From positions 1-52,857 of the forward strand of contig JALSLC010000018.1 of assembly GCA_026988525.1 (NCBI GenBank): a stretch of DNA of 52,857 bases, read 5' to 3'. Positions 16,146 to 25,382 of this stretch are shown piece by piece. Numbering within the stretch: the stretch's first letter is position 1; every line of letters starts with the position of its first letter. The notes under the pieces were generated by a model, which searched no databases, had not been told where the DNA came from, and was given only the letters and a program-made list of their open reading frames with translations. The translations under genes were made by a program, and so were the position numbers. The DNA comes from Archaeoglobaceae archaeon (GTDB taxonomy: Archaea; Halobacteriota; Archaeoglobi; Archaeoglobales; Archaeoglobaceae).

Positions 16146-17457
16146 TTTTGCTTACAATTTTTGATTTCTTTTCTATAGCTTTTTCTGCAGCTTTTCTTAT
16201 TTTTTCTATAATTTCTTCAAAGTTCTCAGGTCTGCTTTCCCCGACAATCTTTTTTATGGGTGTATATGCTGATTCTCTAAATTTAGGTTTCAATTTTTCG
16301 GTTTTTCCATCTTTTTCCAAGTAAGCTCCTGTATCTCCTTCTTCAACTCTACCAACTTCGTAAATTTTAACTTTAGCTTTTTTAACTAACTTTTTTACTT
16401 CCTCAGCTACCTCTTCTTTACAGATAATCATTAAAGAATCAGTGGATATACCTAAATAATCAATTCCAACAGCTTCAAGCATTTTCATAACTTTGGGTTT
16501 TATTGTTTTTATAAGTTCGTCTTCATAAAACACAAGTTTTTTCTTAGATACTCTTGCTATTTCTTCTGCATCCCCCCTTATTCCTCCATTAGTTACATCT
16601 GTCATTGCATGAATATCTATTTCACTTTCCACTATGGGTCTGCTAGCTTTTATAAAATCTATGTTTAGAGTTTCCTCTACAACCTCTGGATAACCATAGT
16701 ATATTGCAGCTGTGCACACTGTCCCTCCCCCAGCTCCTTCACTCATCAGTATTACATCCCCATCCATTGCATTTCTTCTTGCTGAAATCTTATTTCCAAC
16801 ACCAACACAACCCACACATCCACTCATTCTTTCTCCTATTACCATATCTCCTCCTATTCTTAACGTACTACCAGCTATTAGAGGTACTTTTGTTAATTCA
16901 CAAACAGAGCAAATTCCAGCTATATGATCAAATATTTTAGACACATCCCCGTCATCTGCAATATGTATATCTGAAAAAACTGCTACTGGTGTAGAATTCA
17001 TGACAAGAACGTCCCTCATTGCCGCTCTTGTAACGTGGAATCCAGCAATAAAGGGAAACTCACTTAAACGGGAATGAATTCCGTCTACAGCAACATATAT
17101 ATATTTTCCTTTTGCTTTAACTACCCCAGCATCATCCAAGTCTTTACTTGATACAACTCCTGAAATGCCTGTTGACGAAATAATTTCGGAAATTAACTTA
17201 TGAACAAAAAAATCTCCTTCCCCTCTACTACCAACACCGGCCTCTCCAGCTTTAATTCCAGATTTATAGTAAGATAGTATTGACATTTTCGAAGCTTTTT
17301 CTGCATTTTTAACTTCAAATAATACAGCTTTTGCAAAATCTATCCAATTTTCTGGATAATCTCCTTTTATTTCAGCTATTCTTTTTGATAGAGTATCTAT
17401 TATCTCATTTTCATCCATACGTCCAAGCATTCTTCTAACAAATCCTTCTAAATCCAT
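16135..17457 (-). CDS. PurM/AIR-synthase-like (selenophosphate synthetase-related) protein
   Basis: The 440-residue product belongs to the ATP-grasping PurM-like superfamily (AIRS, SelD, HypE, ThiL). It has an extra N-terminal helical part, a glycine-rich GVGSRGEGDFFV loop, the metal-binding Asp region SSKDLDDAGVV and AVDGIHSR, a Cys-rich ERMSGCVGCVGVG segment, and the AMTDVTNGGIRGDAEEIAR motif of the second domain. It lacks the selenocysteine/Cys-Lys pair expected of SelD at the start. The exact reaction is unknown; archaeal members are often listed as AIR-synthase-related. It is convergent with mfnB and lies upstream of gene order toward mfnB on the opposite strand. Confidence 0.8.
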   Translation of the reverse strand: MDLEGFVRRMLGRMDENEIIDTLSKRIAEIKGDYPENWIDFAKAVLFEVKNAEKASKMSILSYYKSGIKAGEAGVGSRGEGDFFVHKLISEIISSTGISGVVSSKDLDDAGVVKAKGKYIYVAVDGIHSRLSEFPFIAGFHVTRAAMRDVLVMNSTPVAVFSDIHIADDGDVSKIFDHIAGICSVCELTKVPLIAGSTLRIGGDMVIGERMSGCVGCVGVGNKISARRNAMDGDVILMSEGAGGGTVCTAAIYYGYPEVVEETLNIDFIKASRPIVESEIDIHAMTDVTNGGIRGDAEEIARVSKKKLVFYEDELIKTIKPKVMKMLEAVGIDYLGISTDSLMIICKEEVAEEVKKLVKKAKVKIYEVGRVEEGDTGAYLEKDGKTEKLKPKFRESAYTPIKKIVGESRPENFEEIIEKIRKAAEKAIEKKSKIVSKIKT

Positions 17458-17467
17458 ATTTTCACCT

Positions 17468-17896
17468 TCAAGAGTACATTACTAACACAACACCACACAC
17501 TATAAGAATTGTTCCAAGCACTGCTTTCGATAAATTTACTTTTTCTCCAAGAATTAAAGCTGAAAGAACAACTGTTATTAGAGGATATATTGATGTTAGA
17601 GGTACTGTTTTACCAGCTCCAAGAGTAGTTAAAGCTCTATAGTATGTTACCATAGCCACTCCTCCAGCAATTGCACCAGCTATAACTAAAAGCGAAAATC
17701 TTTTGATGTCAATAGCTGAAAAACTGTATTCTCCAGTTAGTAAAGCTAAGATAAACAGCATAGATAATGCTCCAATACATCTAATAACGTTTGCGGGAAC
17801 GGGCAACACTTTTGAGTCTGATATTGCCAATTTATCGAAAAGTGGAGCTATACCCCATAAAATTGCGGATATTAACGCAAAAATTAATCCTCTCAT
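17468..17896 (-). CDS. half-size EamA-family transporter
   Basis: The 142-residue membrane protein has five hydrophobic segments, starts with the EamA signature LIFALISAILWGIAPLFDKL, and ends with ITVVLSALILGEKVNLSKAV and a last helix. It holds only one EamA repeat rather than the usual two, so it presumably works as a dimer like small multidrug-resistance proteins. The substrate cannot be told. It follows cbiP on the same strand with a 22-base gap and is followed by the PurM-like gene after 10 bases, so the three may be cotranscribed. Confidence 0.82.
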   Translation of the reverse strand: MRGLIFALISAILWGIAPLFDKLAISDSKVLPVPANVIRCIGALSMLFILALLTGEYSFSAIDIKRFSLLVIAGAIAGGVAMVTYYRALTTLGAGKTVPLTSIYPLITVVLSALILGEKVNLSKAVLGTILIVCGVVLVMYS

Positions 17897-17918
17897 GGAT
17901 AAATTGTTTGGAAATCTG

Positions 17919-19328
17919 TTAAAAAAGTACTCGCATGATACTATCTAAATCTAAGTGATTCTCAAATACGCTCACAAAACTATCAATTCTCTCTTCATAA
18001 GGTGTAAAAGGAATTTTAACTCCGAGATATTTTGAAAGGGCTTTAACTACATTTTCATTCCAAAATAAAGCGTGAGTATATGTACCCCATACCAAACCAT
18101 CTTCACTAACACAACCTTCACCCTCAAAAACATTCTTTCCCATTACTTTTGTAATTCCCTTGTGTATTTCGTAACCCTTTACTTTTTTACCTTTTATCTT
18201 CTCAATTATTGCTCCGTTTCCAATAACTACTCTCTCTACTTTTTTGCATATTTTTTTATAGTTATCAAATTTTGTTTCTATATCTAACAAAGAGAAACCT
18301 TTCAAATTAGCTCTACTTTGTTCAACACCAAAATCAATTAACTTTTTCCCAAGCATTTGATACCCACCGCAAATTCCTATGATAGGTTTACTTTTTGAAA
18401 ATTTTCTAATTTTTTCCTCAAATCCTTTTTCTTTTAAGTCTTTCAGATCTTCTATTGTATTTTTGCTTCCAGGAATGATTAGAACTTCTAAATCTTCTAA
18501 ATTGTTTTTGGAGGATACGAACTTGCATACTTCTCTTATAGGCTCAAAATCAGTAAAATTAGATATTCTTTTTAGTTTAACTATTCCAACTTTGCAATTC
18601 TCCGTTCTCCATTCTTCCATACACAGACTATCTTCTGAGAATACTGATTCAATGTATGGTATTACTCCAACAACTTTAACTCCAGTTAACTTTTCTAATT
18701 TTTTTATACCGCTATCTAAGATCTCAGCTTTTCCTCTTAGCCTGTTTATAACAAACCATCTTACCATTTTTTTTATATCATCTGGTAAAAGAGCATAAGA
18801 GCCATACAAAGATGCAAAAACACCACCTCTCTCAATATCCCCAACTATCATTATATTGGGTTTTGCTATTCTGGCAGTTTTTATATTTGCAAGATCTCTA
18901 TCAAACAGATTTATTTCGGCAATTCCGCCAGCACCCTCAATTACTATTAAATCAAATTCCCTTTCCAAATCTCTTATAGCATTTTCTACAATTTTTTCGA
19001 GTGTAGGAATCATTGAATAGTACTCATCGATTTTTACATCTTTTATAACTTCGCCCATAACTATTAACTGAGAAGAGTAGTTTCCCTTTGGCTTTAGTAG
19101 TATTGGATTCATTTTTTCGTTTGGATTTATTCCTGCAGCTTTTGCCTGTATTGCTTGAGATATTGCTATTTCTTTCCCGTTATCTGTTACATATGAGTTT
19201 AAACTCATATTTTGAGCTTTAAATGGTGCTACATTGTATCCCATTTTACTAAAAATTCTGCATAATGCTGCTACTATAACAGACTTACCAGCATTACTGG
19301 ATGTACCTGCAACCATTATTGCAGTCAT
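17919..19328 (-). CDS. cbiP: cobyric acid synthase
   Basis: CbiP/CobQ amidates four side chains of adenosylcobyrinic diamide in cobalamin synthesis. The 469-residue protein has the N-terminal DTBS-like P-loop IMVAGTSSNAGKSVIVAAL, the FKAQNMSLNSYVT motif, the GDIERGGVFASLYG segment, and a C-terminal class I-like glutamine amidotransferase with PIIGICGGYQMLG (nucleophile Cys) and GYEIHKG plus a terminal THALFWNE. Both domains look complete. It overlaps hisB by four bases downstream of hisB. Confidence 0.95.
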   Translation of the reverse strand: MTAIMVAGTSSNAGKSVIVAALCRIFSKMGYNVAPFKAQNMSLNSYVTDNGKEIAISQAIQAKAAGINPNEKMNPILLKPKGNYSSQLIVMGEVIKDVKIDEYYSMIPTLEKIVENAIRDLEREFDLIVIEGAGGIAEINLFDRDLANIKTARIAKPNIMIVGDIERGGVFASLYGSYALLPDDIKKMVRWFVINRLRGKAEILDSGIKKLEKLTGVKVVGVIPYIESVFSEDSLCMEEWRTENCKVGIVKLKRISNFTDFEPIREVCKFVSSKNNLEDLEVLIIPGSKNTIEDLKDLKEKGFEEKIRKFSKSKPIIGICGGYQMLGKKLIDFGVEQSRANLKGFSLLDIETKFDNYKKICKKVERVVIGNGAIIEKIKGKKVKGYEIHKGITKVMGKNVFEGEGCVSEDGLVWGTYTHALFWNENVVKALSKYLGVKIPFTPYEERIDSFVSVFENHLDLDSIMRVLF

Positions 19329-19891
19329 ATCACACCTTTAACGCTTGGAATATCCTCTCCTACAATTTTTCTCGCTTCAAGAAATGCAACTGCAAATGCT
19401 TTAAAAGCCGCTTCCATAATATGGTGAGAATTCTCACCCTTAACGCTTAGATACATGTTTATTCCTGAATTTCTGCATAAAGAGTCAAAAAAATGTTTAA
19501 AATTTTCTCCTTTTATACCGGAATCTAAAACTACTCCTTCAAGATTTAAGTAACCTCTACCACTAATATCGATTCCGCATATAGCAACAGCATCATCCAT
19601 TGGAACTATTGAATATCCGAACCTTTTAATACCTCTCTTATCTCCTAAAGCCATATTAATCGCTTTTCCAAGAGCTATAGCCACATCTTCCACAGTATGA
19701 TGTTCATCAACTTCCAAATCTCCCTTAGCCTTCAACTTTAAACTAAGATTTGAGTGTTTCGCAAAACTTTTTAGCATGTGATCAAAAAAAGGAATTCCAG
19801 TGTCTATCTCTATTTCGCCTTTACTATCTAAGTTTAAAAAAATTTCCACTTTTGTTTCCTTAGTTTCCCTCACGAATCTGGACTCCCTCAT
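19325..19891 (-). CDS. hisB: imidazoleglycerol-phosphate dehydratase
   Basis: HisB removes water from imidazole glycerol phosphate in histidine synthesis. The 188-residue monofunctional form shows both Mn-binding motifs, DEHHTVEDVAIALG and SHHIMEAAFKAFA, and the DTGIPFFDHMLKSFAKHS start. It is followed directly by cbiP (four-base overlap), not by other his genes. The closest upstream gene on the same strand is ino1, 16 bases away, so a mixed ino1-hisB-cbiP transcript is plausible. Confidence 0.96.
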   Translation of the reverse strand: MRESRFVRETKETKVEIFLNLDSKGEIEIDTGIPFFDHMLKSFAKHSNLSLKLKAKGDLEVDEHHTVEDVAIALGKAINMALGDKRGIKRFGYSIVPMDDAVAICGIDISGRGYLNLEGVVLDSGIKGENFKHFFDSLCRNSGINMYLSVKGENSHHIMEAAFKAFAVAFLEARKIVGEDIPSVKGVI

Positions 19892-19907
19892 ACGCCCACC
19901 AAACTTA

Positions 19908-21083
19908 TTAAACTAAATCTTTGAACCACTTCTTCAATATTTCAAATTGTTCGTGTGTATTTACAATGTTTGTTTCCATAGGACTCTTAAAGAAGAAGCC
20001 AAGCTCTTTTACTACGCCATACAAGTTCTTCTTTTTAGCAAACAAAAGAAATCTTGCTATGTCTATTATGAGAGGTGCAGCAACTATTGCATCTATACCA
20101 TCCCAGATAAAGTAGAACTTCATTTTAGTTCCTAAGAATCCCTGGAAGTGAATAAAATCAAAAGCAGTTTTGTTGTCCACTAAGCTTGGGAAGAATTGTA
20201 TTTCTGTTATACTGTATGGGGAATAACCTAAGACTTTTTCTAATACTTTGTCTTTACTGACTACTTTACTTTCTTTGTTATCTTTGTGAGATAGTACTTT
20301 TCCATCTAAATCTCCAAGTATGTTGTAGCTCATCCAACCAACTATTTTCAGATTTCTGTATAGGAACATTGGTGCGAGAGTTGTTTTTACGAGAGTCTCA
20401 CCTGTTTTTCCATCATTTCCAGCATGTGGTACTTTCTTTTCTATTGCTAACTCCTTTAGTGCTGGTATGCTTGATCCAACACTCGGTGTAAAGTTTGCAT
20501 ACGGAATTCCAAGCTTTATTGAAGCGTAGGCATACAACATGCTTGCTGTTGCACACTCTTTTTCATCGTTCTCTATCATTTTCTCGAAGTCGTCGAGTGT
20601 TTCGTGATATTTACATTTCTTAGGCAAAGGTTCGGTAGAAGCGACGTTTATTACAACAGTTTCATCATCAGCAAATTTTTTAATGTCCTTCTCTATTCTT
20701 TCGACAATTTCTGAAAGAGTAAGATTTTCACTTTCCAAAGTTTCTATCTTCCCAAGTTCTTCTATTCCACTGCCACAGTTTAAAGCTGTTCCCTTGCAAA
20801 TTTTTACTTTTTCTAAGTCTTCTTTAACGTTGTTGAGTAAACTTCTTTCATAGTGTCTATTTAATTCCCAATGCTCAAGTGCCGCTTCATAAGCATTTTT
20901 TATTGGCCTTATATCGTGTCCTCCAAAATCGAATTTAAGCGGAGCATATTTCTCAATACCCTCAAAGTAGGGTAACTCTGTAACTAACCCAGTTTTCTCT
21001 ATTAAGCCTTTTTCTATATTTTTTCCACCAACCATTGCGGTAGTTGAAACAATTCCACAGGCTCCTATGATCCACAGTTTCAT
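19908..21083 (-). CDS. ino1: myo-inositol-1-phosphate synthase
   Basis: This NAD-dependent enzyme cyclises glucose 6-phosphate to L-myo-inositol 1-phosphate, for archaeal inositol lipids and for di-myo-inositol phosphate in hyperthermophiles. The 391-residue protein has the Rossmann start LWIIGACGIVSTTAMVGG, the ANFTPSVGSSIPAL motif, AGNDGKTGETLVKTTLAPMF with catalytic Lys residues, and SYNILGDLDGKVL. The length fits archaeal forms. An in-frame GTG at 21092 exists, but ATG 21083 is placed properly after ggaggtgat, so it is preferred. The partner genes of osmolyte synthesis are not in the window. Confidence 0.95.
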   Translation of the reverse strand: MKLWIIGACGIVSTTAMVGGKNIEKGLIEKTGLVTELPYFEGIEKYAPLKFDFGGHDIRPIKNAYEAALEHWELNRHYERSLLNNVKEDLEKVKICKGTALNCGSGIEELGKIETLESENLTLSEIVERIEKDIKKFADDETVVINVASTEPLPKKCKYHETLDDFEKMIENDEKECATASMLYAYASIKLGIPYANFTPSVGSSIPALKELAIEKKVPHAGNDGKTGETLVKTTLAPMFLYRNLKIVGWMSYNILGDLDGKVLSHKDNKESKVVSKDKVLEKVLGYSPYSITEIQFFPSLVDNKTAFDFIHFQGFLGTKMKFYFIWDGIDAIVAAPLIIDIARFLLFAKKKNLYGVVKELGFFFKSPMETNIVNTHEQFEILKKWFKDLV

Positions 21084-21124
21084 TGGTATCACCTCCCTTT
21101 AAAATTTTAAGCAATTATAGTGAG

Positions 21125-21149
21125 AATCCTTAGGATTTGTATTTCCTAA
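21125..21149. promoter_or_regulatory. inverted repeat upstream of ino1
   Basis: AATCCTTAGGATT at 21125-21137 is a 13-base imperfect-centre palindrome, and TTAGGA at 21130-21135 pairs again with TCCTAA at 21144-21149, so the arms overlap. It lies 42 bases upstream of the ino1 ATG and could be an operator. Sequence symmetry is the only evidence. Confidence 0.3.
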
Positions 21150-21254
21150 AAATAAAAAGACTTAAAAATTTTGCTAAGACAATATTTAACTCGTTGTTTA
21201 ACTCATTTTGCAACACCAAAAAATATATATTCTTAACTATAAACCCTTAGAGGA

Positions 21255-22478
21255 ATGGCTGTGATACATTTCCTTGGTGGTTGCAGAGAAGTTGGAAGAT
21301 CGGCAGTATTAGTGGATAGTGTAATGTTAGATTACGGTATGAAACCATCATCTCCTCCCGAATTCCCGCTGAATGGAGTTTCTCCTTCGGATGTAGTCAT
21401 TACTCATGCTCATCTTGATCATGTTGGAGTAGCACCAAATCTTGTAGATTTTGGGCCAAATATTTACATGACTCCTCCTTCAAGGACACTATCGTACATA
21501 CTACTTAAGGATTCCATGAATATAATGGAATGTCCACCTTTTACGAAGAGGGAATTTAGACAATTTGATGAAAGTATAGTCGAAGTTGATTTTTGCGAGC
21601 CTTTTGATGTCAAAGGTTGGGAAGTAACACTCTACAATGCTGGGCACATTCCGGGAAGTGCAATGGTTCACATGTCTAAGGATATAAATGTGTTGTACAC
21701 TGGTGATATCAAGCTTGAGGACACTAAGCTTATGAATAAGGCTGATTTGACGTTTCCTGAAACAGACATTCTTATTCTTGAAAGTACTTACTATGGTATA
21801 ATTCATCCAGATAGAGAAGATCTTGAAAAGGAATTTGTAGAAAGTGTAATTGAGACACTTGATATGGGTGGACACGCTATAATTCCAGCTTTTGCAGTAG
21901 GTAGAACGCAGGAAATACTAATGATTCTTGAAAAACATGGAATTACGCCATACGTTGATGGAATGGGCAAAGAAGTGGGCAAAATTCTTGAAGAATACCC
22001 AGAGTACATAAGAAGTGTAAGGGGTCTAAAAAAGGCTTTGAGAAAAGCTATTCCAGTTGAAAGAGGTAAAAGAGAAGAAGTTTTAGAAGAGCCGGCGGCT
22101 ATAGTAACTACTGCAGGTATGCTGAATGGTGGACCAGCCATGTTTTACATATCAAGATTGTACAACGATGAAAAGTCCAAGATTTTGCTTACAGGCTACC
22201 AAGTTGAAGGTACCAATGGCGATATGGCACTAAAAACCGGAATGCTCAATCTCGGAATGAGAACAGTAAAACTCAAAATGGGCGTTGAACAATACGACTT
22301 CTCCGCTCATGCAGATGATGAGCAGTTAAAAGATTTTGTAAAATTTGCAGCAGATAAGGGTGTTGAAGTAGTATTTACAGTTCACGGCGAAGAATGTGAA
22401 AAATTTGCTGAATGGATTGAAGATGAGGTGGGTATAGATGCTTACGCTCCCAAGAACGGTGAAGTTTACGTAATATAA
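21255..22478 (+). CDS. beta-CASP metallo-beta-lactamase ribonuclease (aCPSF2/RNase J-like)
   Basis: The 407-residue protein is a two-zinc RNA-processing nuclease. Motif 2 is THAHLDHVG, motif 1 is an early Asp after the first strands (SVMLDYG), motif 3 is YNAGHIPGSAM, and motif 4 is YTGDIKLEDT; the beta-CASP part has ESTYYG, AFAVGRTQE, TTAGMLNGGPA and the C-terminal FSAHADDEQL with a late His (FTVHGEE). It lacks the N-terminal KH domains of archaeal CPSF1, so it fits the shorter aCPSF2 group. Whether it acts as endo- or exonuclease cannot be told. A separate AT-rich spacer precedes it. Confidence 0.92.
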   Translation: MAVIHFLGGCREVGRSAVLVDSVMLDYGMKPSSPPEFPLNGVSPSDVVITHAHLDHVGVAPNLVDFGPNIYMTPPSRTLSYILLKDSMNIMECPPFTKREFRQFDESIVEVDFCEPFDVKGWEVTLYNAGHIPGSAMVHMSKDINVLYTGDIKLEDTKLMNKADLTFPETDILILESTYYGIIHPDREDLEKEFVESVIETLDMGGHAIIPAFAVGRTQEILMILEKHGITPYVDGMGKEVGKILEEYPEYIRSVRGLKKALRKAIPVERGKREEVLEEPAAIVTTAGMLNGGPAMFYISRLYNDEKSKILLTGYQVEGTNGDMALKTGMLNLGMRTVKLKMGVEQYDFSAHADDEQLKDFVKFAADKGVEVVFTVHGEECEKFAEWIEDEVGIDAYAPKNGEVYVI

Positions 22479-22483
22479 TATGG

Positions 22484-23038
22484 TTATTTTTTACAGATTT
22501 TCACGAAGTTTCTGTAAAATTCTTCTCCTTTTTCAGTGTGATAGACTTCTGGATGCCACTGCACTCCATATATTGGTTTTGATTTGTGCTTCATAGCCTC
22601 AACTTCACAAACGTCTGATGTCGCAAGCAATTTAAAACACTCAGGCAATTTTTTTACTTCATCAGAATGACTTGCCCAAACTTTTATTTTTTCAGGTATT
22701 CCTTCGAATATTTCATTCTTTTCTAAAATTCTAACTTCCACTTCTGCATATCCCCCAACATTTCCCTTTCCCACAACTCCTCCAAACATTTTTGCCAATA
22801 ACTGATGACCCAAACAAACTCCAAGTATGGGTACATCTAACTCTTTTACGTACTCTTCACACCTTCCAGTTCTATCGAGAGAGGGCCCTCCACCTAATAC
22901 TATTCCATCTGCATCTTTTAATTTTTCTACTGGCGTTGTATTCTCAACGAGCTTGGCATCAACTCCTATGTCTCTCAAAGTTCTCTGTATTAGGTGATTG
23001 TACTGTCCAAAGTTGTATATTACGTATATCTTGACCAT
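22484..23038 (-). CDS. guaAA: GMP synthase, glutamine amidotransferase subunit A
   Basis: In archaea GMP synthase is split; this subunit supplies ammonia from glutamine to the separate ATP-pyrophosphatase subunit. The 184-residue protein has the class I triad: Cys in PILGVCLGHQLLA, and His and Glu in YGVQWHPEVYHTEKG, with IVLGGGPSLDR as the oxyanion strand. ATG 23038 gives the usual MVKIYVIYNFGQYNH start; an earlier ATG at 23059 would add seven residues. The pyrophosphatase subunit is not in the window. Anthranilate synthase TrpG at 27181 is a distinct relative. Confidence 0.93.
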   Translation of the reverse strand: MVKIYVIYNFGQYNHLIQRTLRDIGVDAKLVENTTPVEKLKDADGIVLGGGPSLDRTGRCEEYVKELDVPILGVCLGHQLLAKMFGGVVGKGNVGGYAEVEVRILEKNEIFEGIPEKIKVWASHSDEVKKLPECFKLLATSDVCEVEAMKHKSKPIYGVQWHPEVYHTEKGEEFYRNFVKICKK

Positions 23039-23108
23039 GCTTGAAACATTGCTATTCATAACTTAAGCTTTTGTAAAATATTATTAGGGTGAAATACAAC
23101 ATTAAATT

Positions 23109-24251
23109 ATGAAGGCTATTGGTTTCGTTACGAGATATCCTCCAACTCATTGCGGAATAGCAGAATACTCAAAATTTTTAATTTCAGCATTAAAATTCCT
23201 AAATCCAAATTTAAGAGTGGTCGTCTTTACGACTAATGAGAGTTTTGAAAACACTTACTACGATTCGGATATTAAAGTAATACCTTGTTTTAGTAGATTT
23301 GAAAGAGATTACTCAAACTTAATTGACGCATTAGCTAACGAAAAAGTTGAAGTTCTACACCTTCAGCACGAGTATGGTATTTTTGGAACTAATAAAAAAA
23401 TAATAAATGTAATTAATGAAGCAAAAGAAGAAAGATTAATCAAATCTGGAGTAATAACGATGCATACAGTACATCATCCATACACTTTGCTTAAAGAAGC
23501 TCTTGAATTTCAAAGAGAGTTAAATAAATTGGATGCGGTAATTGTCCATAGTGATTTGCAAGAATTTGAATTAATAGTTCAAGGAATTGATGCAGCAAAA
23601 ATACACAGTATATCCCATGGTACTCTAATAAATCCATACCTCGGCTATTCTAAGAAATACCTCGCTAAAAGTTTAAGAATTAGCAATCCTAAGGGGTTTG
23701 TATGTGCAATACCTGGTTTTATGAGAAGAGATAAAGGTGTAGATACTCTTCTTGAAGCTCTCGACGGACTTGAAAATCTAAAATTAACTTTAATATTTGC
23801 TGGAGAACCACAAGATGATGTAGTTAGAGAGCTTGTTGAAAGTTACAAATCAAAAACAATACTTATTGAGAGATACCTATCAAGTGATGAAATTCTAAAA
23901 GTTGTTGCCCTTGCTGACGCTGTAATTTTACCTTATAAAGATAAACCCGGTTCATATGCAGTTAGTGGGATACTTCACCTTTCGATGGGTGGATTAAAAC
24001 CAATTGTAGGTAGTAGAGTTCCAAGGCTTGTAGAACTATGTCAGCATTCTCCATGGTTAACAGTTCCTTCATCTAATGCAAAGGAACTTGCTAATAAAAT
24101 AAAATGGTTAATTAGCAATTATGAATTTACCGTTTCTTACATGCACGAATTATATGCTTATGCTGCAGAAACACAGTGGGTAAATATTGCTCATGAACAT
24201 TACAAACTCTACAATTGGTTGTTAAACAAATCTAAAAATTTATATTTTTAA
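23109..24251 (+). CDS. GT4-family glycosyltransferase
   Basis: The 380-residue protein has a GT-B fold. Its N-terminus FVTRYPPTHCGIAEYSKFL is the glycine-loop acceptor region, HLQHEYGIFG is a typical mid-domain motif, and the C-terminal donor domain shows GFMRRDKGVDTLLEAL (the usual Lys in the nucleotide-sugar site) and ADAVILPYKDKPGSYAVSG (E/D-x7-E-like region, here lacking the usual second Glu). The sugar and acceptor are unknown; it could serve glycolipid or protein glycosylation. It is 16 bases upstream of a YlbF-like gene. Confidence 0.85.
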   Translation: MKAIGFVTRYPPTHCGIAEYSKFLISALKFLNPNLRVVVFTTNESFENTYYDSDIKVIPCFSRFERDYSNLIDALANEKVEVLHLQHEYGIFGTNKKIINVINEAKEERLIKSGVITMHTVHHPYTLLKEALEFQRELNKLDAVIVHSDLQEFELIVQGIDAAKIHSISHGTLINPYLGYSKKYLAKSLRISNPKGFVCAIPGFMRRDKGVDTLLEALDGLENLKLTLIFAGEPQDDVVRELVESYKSKTILIERYLSSDEILKVVALADAVILPYKDKPGSYAVSGILHLSMGGLKPIVGSRVPRLVELCQHSPWLTVPSSNAKELANKIKWLISNYEFTVSYMHELYAYAAETQWVNIAHEHYKLYNWLLNKSKNLYF

Positions 24252-24267
24252 CCTTTTTTTAAAAATT

Positions 24268-24624
24268 ATGCTCAAAGAAAACGTTAGAAATAAAGCCTTA
24301 GAATTGGCAGAAGCTATAATGGAATTAGAAGAACATAAAGAGTTCGTAGAAATGGAAAAAAGATTGAAAGATGATGAAGTTGCACAAAAACTACTCAACG
24401 AATTTAAAAGAAAGCAACAAGATTTTGTGGCAAAACAACTATCTGGTGAATTTGATCAAGAATTGTTAAACGAACTAACTGCGATGCAGTACAAACTTAA
24501 TGCTATGGAGAGTGTTGTTGATTTTGTGGAAGCCTACAATAGGCTGTTGGCTGTTTTAAGTGAAGTGGTTGATTTAATAAGTGAAAAAATTAACGTCAAT
24601 CTAAGTGATGTCTATCGAAATTGA
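24268..24624 (+). CDS. YlbF/YmcA-family helical protein
   Basis: This 118-residue all-helical protein has the DUF964 pattern: ALELAEAIMELEEHKEFVEM, then DDEVAQKLLNEFKRKQQDF and a later amphipathic helix with AYNRLLAVLSEVVDLISEKI. In Bacillus relatives form a complex acting on RNase Y and development; the archaeal role is unknown. It follows the glycosyltransferase closely and overlaps the end of the convergent trpA by 13 bases. Confidence 0.8.
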   Translation: MLKENVRNKALELAEAIMELEEHKEFVEMEKRLKDDEVAQKLLNEFKRKQQDFVAKQLSGEFDQELLNELTAMQYKLNAMESVVDFVEAYNRLLAVLSEVVDLISEKINVNLSDVYRN

Positions 24625-25379
24625 GTTAAACTTTCTTTTAACCCTTCTCTTAATTCTTTTGTAAATTCTTCAAGTTTCTCGGCAGCATTTTCTCTGTATT
24701 TTTCTATTATTTTTACTATTGCACTTCCAACAACAACACCATCTGCTCCAGCATTCACAAGCTCTTTTACATGCTCTTTTTTAGAAACTCCAAATCCAAC
24801 GCATACTGGTTTTTTACATATGCTTTTTGCTCTTTTTATCAAATTAAATGCTGTTTCCGGTATTTTATCTCTTGCTCCAGTGGTACCATATAGGGAGACG
24901 AGATATACGAAAATAGAGCTAACTTTGTCTATCTGCTTTAGTCTATCTTCTGGTGTGTTCGGAGCAGCTAAGAATACAGTACCCATTCCATATTTTTCGC
25001 ATGCTTTCAAGTAATCTGAACTTTCTTCTACTGGCAAATCTACTACTATCATTCCATTTATACCACAGTTTTTAGCTTCCTTTACAAAATTATCAACTCC
25101 TTTTACGTAAATTAGGTTGTAGTAAGTCATTAACACAACTGGCTTTTCCGAGTGATCTCTAAACTCTTTGACTATTGAAAAAACATCTTTAACTTTTGTT
25201 CCAGCTTTCAAAGCTCTTACGTTTGCTTTTTGAATTGTTGGACCATCTGCCATAGGATCACTAAAAGGCAATCCAAGCTCTATAATATCTGAATTTTTTT
25301 CTAAGGCAATCATATAATCTAAGGTATTTGATGGAGAAGGATCTCCAGCAGTTATAAATGTAATAAGCCACGGATCCAT
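24612..25379 (-). CDS. trpA: tryptophan synthase alpha chain
   Basis: TrpA cleaves indole-3-glycerol phosphate and channels indole to TrpB. The 255-residue barrel shows ITFITAGDPSPSNTL, the catalytic Glu in DIIELGLPFSDPMADGPTIQ, the catalytic Asp in MIVVDLPVEES, and the phosphate site PVCVGFGVSKKEHV and GVVVGSAIVKII. It is the last gene of trpGFBA, three bases after trpB. The length is normal. Confidence 0.96.
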   Translation of the reverse strand: MDPWLITFITAGDPSPSNTLDYMIALEKNSDIIELGLPFSDPMADGPTIQKANVRALKAGTKVKDVFSIVKEFRDHSEKPVVLMTYYNLIYVKGVDNFVKEAKNCGINGMIVVDLPVEESSDYLKACEKYGMGTVFLAAPNTPEDRLKQIDKVSSIFVYLVSLYGTTGARDKIPETAFNLIKRAKSICKKPVCVGFGVSKKEHVKELVNAGADGVVVGSAIVKIIEKYRENAAEKLEEFTKELREGLKESLTQFR

Positions 25380-25382
25380 ATT

